A stretch of DNA of 64,000 nucleotides from Letharia columbiana (Eukaryota; Ascomycota; Lecanoromycetes; Lecanorales; Parmeliaceae), in NCBI RefSeq assembly GCF_014066305.1, contig NW_023501064.1:615082-679081 (forward strand). The letters run 5' to 3'. Below the pieces are notes generated by a model. That model searched no databases. It saw only the letters and a list, made by a program, of their open reading frames with translations, and was not told the origin of the DNA. Numbering within the stretch: the stretch's first letter is position 1; every line of letters starts with the position of its first letter. Below, in pieces: positions 57,009 through 64,000 of the stretch. A program made the translations under genes and the position numbers.

Positions 57009-57746
57009 CAACCTTTGATATTCAAGTACTGGGACCCGGTTGCTGCAGAACCAATTCAAGAAAATGCAGCATCAAAATGCATCAAAAAATGGCCTCATAC
57101 CTTTACGAGTGTCCAAAGACTATTGTTTTAAAGAAGTTCCTCGCCAGAAAAATGTTTGATATGGTAACCGATCTGATGGGAATGATCCCAGTGTTTCTCC
57201 CCCGGATGCTCTTACACGCCTGTGAATTGGATGTCCGAACGGGTGACATACTCAAACTAGTCTTCCGTTTTCTCCAGAGTCAAAGGTTTGTCTTGTTCGA
57301 TCTCACCACGGGCCACACGCTTGTACAAACCGAGAACCGGCCAGGATCCGGTACCTGCAGCTGGCTTATGTGGCAAACTGCGGCGGTGAGAAATGGCAAA
57401 ATCAGGCGCCTAAGATTGGCGGAGACACAGTCTCACGTACAATAGTATCATTGGGTTGACAGCTTCCAAAGATTTCACTGTGTCGAGCGTCTCTGTGTTT
57501 CGTCGGTCGGTGACATGGGAAAAAGAACCAAGTAAATTGAGCAGGCGGCTCGACTAAGACTGGTATGGATGTTGAAATTACTTCCCGGCCTCGCTACTGT
57601 CTTGCGGTCCATGTTTAGTCAGTCTGGAGCTTGAAGTGAGATGCAAGTGACTGTTAAATAAGCCTGAAATCGCATGCTTATCATGTTCCGCGTATCCTGC
57701 GAAACAATTGGAATTGCATGAAACTGGCAATGACGGATCTATCTAG
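57009..57746. other. Gene-poor stretch
   Basis: Contains a plus-strand frame (56996-57445) with no recognised domain. No other feature could be supported. Confidence 0.35.
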
Positions 57747-58910
57747 TTACGTCCCCGTGTCGTTCTTGTCTTTTTCGACCATGAGGCTTTTCCACCTAAA
57801 GTAAAACTCAAACGCGCCCGACCCATTTCTTACCGGCCCTACCCAGCGATGTTCACGCTGCTTGGCGAAGTGCGGCACATTACTTAGCCCAAGTCTAGCC
57901 AGCTTCTCCCGGTCCCATACGCTGAAGCCAAGACGCCGGAACGGCTCGAAGTCAGCACGCTCAAACGGCTCGAAGCCGGAACCATGAAGTGTCCTATCGA
58001 ATGATTGGTGAATCAATTGAAGCGTGCTGACTCCTGGACTGCTGCGACTGAGATGCATTGTAGTTTGGCGCCATTTGGTTGACACGTAATCGTGGTAGGG
58101 AATAGGTTTCGGTACAGTCACAAATTTCGGCTCCAGGTCGGGAAGCCTAGATAAGTGCGGTGGGCGAGCTGATAGCGTTGTTGTTGCATCCGAGGATTCA
58201 CACAGAAATTCATAGATACTGTCCATCTCGTCAAGCTCCTATAAGCATTTGAACCCACCCCAGACGCGGTGCGGTCCTTCGTTCTTGAGCAGGTGCCATA
58301 CTTGATTAGGAATGGCTAGGCTTGGTCTGGTGATCGTCACCAGGTCGAAGTAGAACTGTAGACGCCACAAGGCCCGGTAGACCCGTTGTTCTTCAATCCA
58401 CGAAGGATGGCCGCACTTAAGTGGTCGTAGGGGCGGCCTTCGGGAAGCTTCCCGCAGTAGCCTTTAATGTCGCACAGCTCATCAACGAGGTGGGATGGCT
58501 TGATACTGTTCGCCCTGCCCAGGAACTCCTCGAAGAAGGATGTGGAGATCTGTTGCACATGGCTGGCGGACTTGGTAAAGCTTCTGGCCGCTGATAATGA
58601 TACGTTGCGTTGGAAATTGGGTTGGCACCGGCGTTTTTGTCGAGCGCATAGATGGCTAGGAGGTTGTCAAGGGCCTCAAGAGAATCAAGTTCACCACCTA
58701 TAGTCGAGTAATCGGAACGTGTGATTACAATTGTACGTAGTAGCTGCTGTAGCTGGGGTACGTAGTTGGACAGCACGGCCTCTATAATCTTTAGTATTTT
58801 TCGAAGATGATGTTTGCGGCTGGTGAGGATTGTAGTAGGTAGTTGAGCGTAGACAGGTCTCCGATGCCCTCAAAAACCATGAGAGGCAGAGGCGCTGGAA
58901 GCGTGCTGAA
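57747..58910 (-). pseudogene. Broken F-box-like hypothetical protein gene
   Basis: Family-like sequence can be followed down the minus strand but changes frame several times. Near 58900-58805 one frame reads LPAPLPLMVFEGIGDLST and SSPAANIIFEKY, an F-box-like opening. It passes to a second frame with IIEAVLSNYVPQLQQLL, a third with VQQISTSFFEEFLGRANS, and a fourth segment with HPSWIEEQRVYRALWRLQFY. That segment is interrupted by TAG at 58241-58239 (FKCL, stop, ELDEMDSIYEF) before an open 3' part to 57747. No splice pairs with sensible length and phase repair these breaks. The pattern fits a decayed member of the large fungal family with F-box-like N-termini. The premature TAG could come from CAG by a C-to-T change. 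Confidence 0.6.
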
Positions 58911-59043
58911 CGGATCCGGGCATGTTGAGAGATATGGGAGGATTGGTCCATGATTCTCGAGTCAGCGCGGCAAAGAGAATTTCGGTTGGGTAAGAGATAA
59001 AGTCTTGGCGCTTACTAAGCGGACGTCAGAATTTCTCAAGTAC

Positions 59044-59217
59044 TTGCCTCAGTCCCTCAGAACGTGCCAAGATCGCTAAGCCCCTTCGGGTTAGCTTACC
59101 TCGCTAAGCCCCTTCGGGTTAGCGCCTTCTGCTTACTGCAGAGCCGTTTAGCTGCGAAGTCAGCAGGCTAACCCGAAGGGGCTTAGCGATCTTGGCAGGT
59201 CTGAGGGACTGAGGCAA
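59044..59217. mobile_element. MITE with long terminal inverted repeats and 8-bp target duplication (hAT-type)
   Basis: A 174-base non-coding element. The left end TTGCCTCAGTCCCTCAGA is the exact complement of the right end TCTGAGGGACTGAGGCAA, and the inverted match continues with one or two differences through GCCAAGATCGCTAAGCCCC into GGGTTAGC, about 50 bases in all. The flanks TCAAGTAC (59036-59043) and TCAAGTTC (59218-59225) match at 7 of 8 positions, an 8-bp target-site duplication as made by hAT transposases. The left half carries a tandem repeat of the near-palindromic word CGCTAAGCCCCTTCGGGTTAGC broken by TTACCT. It lies 5 bases downstream of the stop codon (59230) of a decayed gene. 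Confidence 0.82.
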
Positions 59218-59229
59218 TCAAGTTCGGGA

Positions 59230-60049
59230 TTACAAGAAATCATATCTGTAGTGGTTCTGGTTGCCTTGAGAGATCTCTAAGTCCTCGAATACCGACTTGT
59301 AGTCATCTATGCCGGCTAATAGGTCGGTGAACTCATAGACGCTCCATCCATTGCCAGAACCTTCAGGGGTGCCTTCGGAACCCTAGACCATCCTGAAGTC
59401 AGCGCATATTCCTCCCGCGCGATTCTTGCACCACGACACCAATCGCGAGGCAGGATTTCCAGAGGTTAGTTTCTTGGGAAAAGAGGTTGCAAATGGAAAA
59501 TAAAGAGGTCGTTTGCGGAACTTTCTTAAAAGTAGGCGTACCTGCATATCGGACAAGCTAAGGTACGGGGATTCCGTTCTGGATCCATTGAGTCTCCCCA
59601 GTTGAATGAGGCCATGCGCTTTGGCGGCGTCCCTAGAGATTTTGGTAGGTCATTGGCTAGATCCTTAATCAAGACCGGATCTGAAGTCAAGAAACGTAGA
59701 AGTGTATGTTGTTGCTACTAAGTCATTCGGGAGACGGGCAAAGACTTGGGGGAGCTCACCAGGTAAGAGTCATATCGTCCCTCTTCACACAGGAGAACGG
59801 CGACAGAGGGTTGCCATTAGGGTAGCCTCGTTGCGGGGCAGCTTTGTTCCCAAAGGGAACTGCAATCTTGGTGATGAAAACTTCCACTTCAGGTTTGACC
59901 AAGGCCGCTGGGACAGCAGCTTTGCTACCGGACGCAACTTAATTGCTGATGGAGACATCACTGTTCGTGAAAACGCTCACGAGGAGTAGAAAGAAGCATG
60001 CTGCACCGGCAACAAATACTGAGAGACGTACCAAAGTGAGACGCGCCAT
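59230..60049 (-). pseudogene. Probable decayed gene for a small secreted or membrane-anchored protein
   Basis: ATG at 60049 opens MARLTLVRLSVFVAGAACFF and a hydrophobic signal or anchor, then meets TAA at 59941-59939; the same frame continues VASGSKAAVPAALVKPEVEV and further protein-like sequence. Downstream are TLACPICR with a GTACGC donor, and a final segment SRLVSWCKNRAGGICADFRM V interrupted by TAG (59385-59383), then GNGWSVYEFTDLLAGIDDY and a terminal YRYDFL with TAA at 59232-59230. The two internal stops (TAA, TAG) could both derive from CAA/CAG. One alternative is a 54-base intron with a GTGATG donor that removes the first stop. The last stop has no such rescue. No family can be named. 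Confidence 0.5.
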
Positions 60050-60226
60050 TGTTGGTATGTGCAGGTTGGAGGATCAGTGCAGATTGATCAGTACTCAAAG
60101 ACTATATTGTGCTAGTAGATAGCGAAGGCCGAGAACTAGGAAAGACTTTTGGATTTAGGGTCATCCTCTACCCCTTATGTTGGGGAGTTGTTATTCATTC
60201 AACATCCGTGGTATCGTTGAAAGAAA

Positions 60227-61016
60227 TTGCCTACTAGGCACATTTCGCGACTAAGGTTTCCTGCATCACACCAAGACACCCCAACAGGTTGTCGTCATCG
60301 GCAACGGCAGGACAGGGGAAAGATCCTTGGGGGGAGGTGTCACCTGCTTGTCGATGAAAACCAATCGGACAGTTCCCGTAACGGTAGGGATTCGCACGAT
60401 CCAAGAATGCTCAACTAGCTCCATGAAACGCTGCTGCAGGTTCCCGTTGAAAAGGCCAGGTAAGAGTACCTTTTAAATTGCCTTCCCCAGCGTACTTCTT
60501 CATGCAGAGTGCCTTTCAAAGACATGCAGTAACTAAGGCTGGTATAGTCTTCCAGAAATGTGGAGGGCCCTCGAGCGAAGATGTCACTCGCTTGCCGAAC
60601 AACGCGAAGCGAGAACTCTCGTAGTATCATGGGTTCACAAGACTCAATAATTATAAATTAGCTTCATGAAACGCTACTGTAGATTACTGGTAGCAAGGCC
60701 AGGTACGTTAAGCTGAACATTCCCGCGGCTCCTTCATTCGGAGATTGCCTTCTAGACACAGGCCGTAATCGACACTTATCTCATTTCCCCAAGATGCTCG
60801 AACACATTGCTGTGACTGTATATGCCACGAAAAGGCGAAAAACTCTCGAGTGGAGATGTCACTGCCCTGTCGAATAAAACCAATAAGAATTATCGGAGAG
60901 CTCTCGTGTCCTGAGGATTCGTGCAATACAACAACACCCATATACTTCCATGGAAAGCTCATGCATACTCCTGCTACAACCGAGAGTGATACGGGGAAAT
61001 ACTCATCACGAGCCAA
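60227..61016 (-). repeat. Three tandem diverged copies of a coding-like module
   Basis: Anchor words recur at similar spacing: GTGTCACCTGCTTGTCGA (60338), ATGTCACTCGCTTGCCGA (60581) and ATGTCACTGCCCTGTCGA (60856), offsets 243 and 275 bases. TAGCT(C/T)CATGAAACGCT recurs at 60416 and 60659, each followed by a GCCAGGTA. Read on the minus strand the copies give related peptides: GFHRQAGDTSPQGS, RVVRQASDIFARGP and GFIRQGSDISTREF, the latter two followed by YCMSLKGTLHEE and YGLCLEGNLRMKE. No copy has an intact gene structure. The array looks like a tandemly duplicated exon or small gene that has decayed. Confidence 0.6.
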
Positions 61017-61274
61017 GGTAGCTCTCGGTTAGCCCTCCGGGTTATTGTTAACAATCTCCCATGAAGTCAGACAGTTCCCGTCGTCTCTCTCAAGTATCTG
61101 TATCTAGTGCTGTCTTGTTCTAGCTCCTGCAACTTGGAAGCCTGTTCGTTCCTGGGTTGAGATTTACCTTCCAAAAGTATCGAATCATTGTGGGACTGTC
61201 CTTTCCGCAAATTCTCCCAAAAGGTTATTCAATCACCACGGAATTATCCTTGTCATCGGGGTGCAACTGTCGTG

Positions 61275-62421
61275 ATGGCTCCACTAATCACGGGCTCATG
61301 GGTGGTGAAGCTTGCGACCATCTGTGTAGCGACCTTAGCTTCTCTACCATTTGGGACAAGCATATTTGCACAGAATTGGAGCTCACTACCAACTTGACCA
61401 AGCCTCGCGACGGTGGGTTGGACCCCGATCCTGAACCTTCTCCTCAGCCCACACCTTCGCCTACATCATGCTCAGAGTCAACTATCACCGACCTCTGGGT
61501 ACCATGCACATCAATGAGCTCTGACTCTTCGAGCTGCACAACAACAAGCTCATCTCTTGTCATAGGTTGCGTCACAGCGAGCGCTACGACTACTGGGGCT
61601 GAATCTTGCTCAACAGCAGACGCCATCGGGGATCAAGGCGAAGATGGTGGCCCAGCCCCAGCCGCAGAGTCTACCAGCTCGGCTAGCGCCTTGGCTACCA
61701 TCACTCCTCCTCCAAACACACCCACTCCGGCTCCGACCCCAACGCCATCTTGCTACCTCCAGGATGAGGATCCCGATCTAGGTATCAATTCCGCTTATTG
61801 CGTATGCGAAGGAAGCTTGAACTATCTCGAACCTTCATCCACAGGCAGTTGTGCATTTACGGCGCTGCCTTCACGGACCATTAATCCAACAATATCGCCT
61901 AGCGTAGTCACCAGCAATTGTCAAGTCTGCACAGTCGTAGACGTCAACAACGGCGAGTGCACCACGATGCCCAACTGCGTCCCAACAACGTCATCAACGG
62001 CTCCATCACCGCCTGCTTCCCCGAAGCCGCCGCCTGCACCACCTCAGTACTCAACATTGGCTACTTCGATGAATGTGAGCCTGACGGCGGTTTAGGAGAG
62101 GGAGGAGGAGCATCATGCGAGAGCTACTGGACAGTCTTCGCCGACCCTCAAGGAGTAATCTACAATCCTTGCAACGACAAAGCCATCTGGGACGACACAA
62201 AGGCCTTTGACGGTAATGAGATTAAGTATCCCGTGTCAGAAGGCCCATTCAATGGTGGCGGCTTGACCGGCTGCGTGTACAGTCAGCTTTCATCTACGGA
62301 TGTTGGGAGCATGGCGTGCGGCGGAGTGGTTGGGACTTGCGTGAAGGATACGAGCGGGAGACAAAGCTGTGATGGAAGAGACGATACATGGGCGCCTGTG
62401 TCGATCTGCACCTTCACATAA
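61275..62421 (+). CDS. Secreted Ser/Thr/Pro-rich, Cys-containing protein with two frame breaks
   Basis: ATG at 61275 gives a signal peptide (MAPLITGSWVVKLATICVAT then LASLPFGTSIFAQ), but this frame stops at 61395-61397. A second frame, open through to 62095, carries DPDPEPSPQPTPSPTSC, a Ser/Thr/Cys-rich domain (CTSMSSDSSSCTTTSSS) and CSTADAIGDQGEDGGP...CYLQDEDPD. From about 61985 a third frame gives GSITACFPEAAACTTSVLN and a C-terminal domain SCESYWTVFADPQGVIY...VSICTFT ending at TAA 62421. Each change equals a one-base deletion or an unrecognised intron. The layout (signal peptide, P/S/T linker, Cys domain) is common in fungal cell-wall and secreted proteins. No convincing intron pairs were found for either break, so this may be a pseudogene. 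Confidence 0.5.
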
Positions 62422-63068
62422 GGGCTCGGTAAGCGGATATGATTCGGTGGTGTCTTCAGAGCTTCTATTCTTGAGGTATGTTTTTTTAGATACTTAAATA
62501 TTTATAGACAAGTAAAGTAAGAGCCTTGATTAGAGATCCAAGAGGTCAGATCTTGCTCCTGTACATAAAAAATTAGGCAATCCAATTTCGTGCAATGAGG
62601 GGATCGAGTGCTAGCACCCTGACTCAACCAGTGCAATTCCAGCAGGATCGACCGTCTTTAGTTGATGGGCACCAGCCCGGCTACTACATATATGCACTAC
62701 TACGTGTTTTATCTACACGTGACGAGCTCGATAAGGCTCTTGGCGAGCTCGCAGGAAAGGCAACTCGGTGCGAGTTGGCCCGAAGATTGAGACACGGTAG
62801 TAGTTGAATGGCTAAAGGTAGGTAGGTAGGTGGAACGACCATGTAGGAAGAACATAAGGAATCAATAATTAATATGCAGGTAGGCATCGACCGCTTCATG
62901 TACATGAAATCGCCTGGAAAACTCCCCCTGATATCACCTCATTTGGGAGGCAAAAGATTAATATTCGGGTCGAACCGTAGGTCAGAACTCGTATCTAAAG
63001 CAAGTACGAAATGAATGTAATACCTAACATCAACTACCAAACTGCCGAAGCGAAATTATTCGTACAAT
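62422..63068. other. Intergenic, no gene seen
   Basis: Spacer before the fold-back element. GGTAGGTAGGTAGG-type simple repeat at about 62817-62831. No gene recognised. Confidence 0.4.
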
Positions 63069-63173
63069 CAGAAGTGAGTTCTTTGATAGAGCGAGGACAC
63101 CAATAGATATTTCCACTTAGCCGAATATCGGTTATCTATTGGTGTCCTTACTCTATCAAAGAACTCACTTCTG
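63069..63173. mobile_element. Fold-back/MITE-like inverted repeat
   Basis: Arms of about 41 bases, CAGAAGTGAGTTCTTTGATA... and ...TATCAAAGAACTCACTTCTG, are complementary apart from about two positions (GCGAGG against CCTTAC). The loop is about 23 bases (63110-63132). The arms contain the shared word ACACCAATAGATA. No convincing target-site duplication was found, so it could be a fold-back element, a MITE with a mutated duplication, or a precursor-like hairpin. Confidence 0.7.
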
Positions 63174-63501
63174 GATTATACGAGTACCTTACTTATTTTA
63201 TTACCAACTTCCAGCAAGCATTACACTAGTCAACTTATGGGTAGTCCGTCGTCGCTACCAACGAGACAGGACGTTCTGCGTCTGAGCGTGCATACTGGTG
63301 CATAGAGCCGATAGCCGAGCCTACGTGCTTCCCGATTGCAATGTTGACACTTCTTATCAATGCGGTGTTTCTGATGATGTACCTATCTGAGCAAGGGGTA
63401 AACAAATATCTAGGTAGGTAGCTGTTCGCCTCGAGTTCTCTGTCCCAAAGTCGTGTTGGATTCAACATCCTCTAAGGCAAATACTAAAGATTCCACCCAT
63501 C
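63174..63501. other. Intergenic, no gene seen
   Basis: Upstream region of the zinc-finger gene. A short minus-strand frame (63235-63468) has no domain character. Confidence 0.4.
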
Positions 63502-64000
63502 ATGTGGGAATGTGACACATGCACCCGTACTTTCAACAGCCTGAAGGCATCCGAGCAGCATATGAACGCCCGTGGTCACTGGGAACATTACTGTACGCCA
63601 TGCCGGCGGATGTTCGATAACGGGAACAATCTCCGCATGGTATTCCTTCCCTTATCCCTCTATTCTCTATCCTGTCTATATATCATCCTAGCTGACAAAA
63701 AGTCCTCCCAGCACCTCAATTCCCGCACCCATCGCGGCGCCAATGTCTCATGTCCCTTCTGCCAGCGAGCCTTCACTTCCGCTAGTGGCGTCTCACATCA
63801 CCTCGAAGCCGGCTCTTGCCCAAACGCACGCTGCGTCAACCGTGAGAGTATCTTCCACACCCTGCGACAGCGCGATCGAAACGGCATCATTACGAACAAC
63901 CTCTTGGAATGGCACGGAGAGACCTGGACTACTGAAAACGCCTGGAACGGCCACGCATACCAGTGCTACCTTTGCCGCCGCGGATTCACTGCTACGGGCG
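63502..64000 (+). CDS. C2H2 zinc-finger protein, 3' part cut by window edge
   Basis: Exons are 63502-63639 and 63712 to beyond 64000 (72-base intron, GTATTC donor, TCCCAG acceptor, phase 0). Finger 1 is CDTCTRTFNSLKASEQHM with His pairs (H-x5-H), finger 2 is CTPCRRMFDNGNNLRM continued across the intron by HLNSRTH, and finger 3 is CPFCQRAF...HHLEAGSC, a C2HC variant. A fourth finger begins CYLCRRGF at the right edge. Between fingers 3 and 4 there is a tryptophan-rich block (LLEWHGETW, ENAWNGHAYQC). Fungal proteins of this type are putative transcription factors or RNA-binding proteins; no named orthologue is claimed. Confidence 0.85.
   Translation, partial: MWECDTCTRTFNSLKASEQHMNARGHWEHYCTPCRRMFDNGNNLRMVFLPLSLYSLSCLYIILADKKSSQHLNSRTHRGANVSCPFCQRAFTSASGVSHHLEAGSCPNARCVNRESIFHTLRQRDRNGIITNNLLEWHGETWTTENAWNGHAYQCYLCRRGFTATG

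Noticed and set aside
1..64000. CRISPR arrays, bacterial operons, ribosome-binding sites, rRNA
   Set aside because: The window is eukaryotic with spliced genes; no regularly spaced direct repeats or rRNA-like sequence were seen.

Overview
This is nuclear DNA from a filamentous ascomycete. Most genes have one to four short introns (about 50-130 bases) with GTATGT/GTAAGT-type donors and CTAAC/CTGAC-type branch points. The gene set (Utp16, CTK3, AVO1/SIN1, Rmd1-type, CYP52-clan P450, fungal type III polyketide synthase, fungal APH-like kinases) belongs to Pezizomycotina, and a Dothideomycete-like host fits best, but the species cannot be read from the window. There are no bacterial operons, CRISPR arrays, or rRNA or tRNA genes that I can support.

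Layout. 1-3.1 kb: a type III polyketide synthase (minus, cut by the left edge) diverges from a CYP52-clan P450, a likely two-gene lipid-polyketide locus. 3.6-4.6 kb: an unknown basic protein whose frame stays open past a single TAA. 6.8-20.5 kb: an APH-like kinase, pyrroline-5-carboxylate reductase, an INO80F-type subunit, an Rmd1/DUF155 protein, Utp16, two cysteine-rich small-protein loci, and a second APH-like kinase in inverted orientation. 21.7-52.2 kb is a dense housekeeping block: CTK3, a CLC anion transporter, the 15 kb midasin gene, an AT-hook protein, a PRCC homologue, SIN1/AVO1, a dual-specificity phosphatase, a neurochondrin-family protein and mitochondrial ribosomal protein bL12m. 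54.2-56.0 kb: a 14-TM-type MFS transporter with a 25-nt exon. 56-63.2 kb is an accessory, decaying zone with diverged direct repeats, at least two broken genes, a hAT-type MITE with an 8-bp target duplication, a three-copy tandem array of coding-like modules, a secreted Ser/Thr/Pro-rich gene with frame breaks, and a fold-back element. The right edge cuts a C2H2 zinc-finger gene.

How the genes relate. Ribosome production is represented by midasin (pre-60S remodelling) and Utp16 (pre-18S processing). Transcription and chromatin are represented by CTK3 and the INO80 subunit, and TORC2 signalling by SIN1. Several pairs share short divergent or convergent intergenic regions (CLC/midasin about 210 bases, PRCC/SIN1 about 240 bases, SIN1/phosphatase 3' ends 38 bases apart). 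The most unusual material is the polyketide-P450 pair, the cysteine-rich pair, the altered ion-pathway residues in CLC, the duplicated intron-like sequence behind the AT-hook gene, and the decay zone at the right. Intron boundaries are my own manual calls from reading frame, splice consensus and family conservation.
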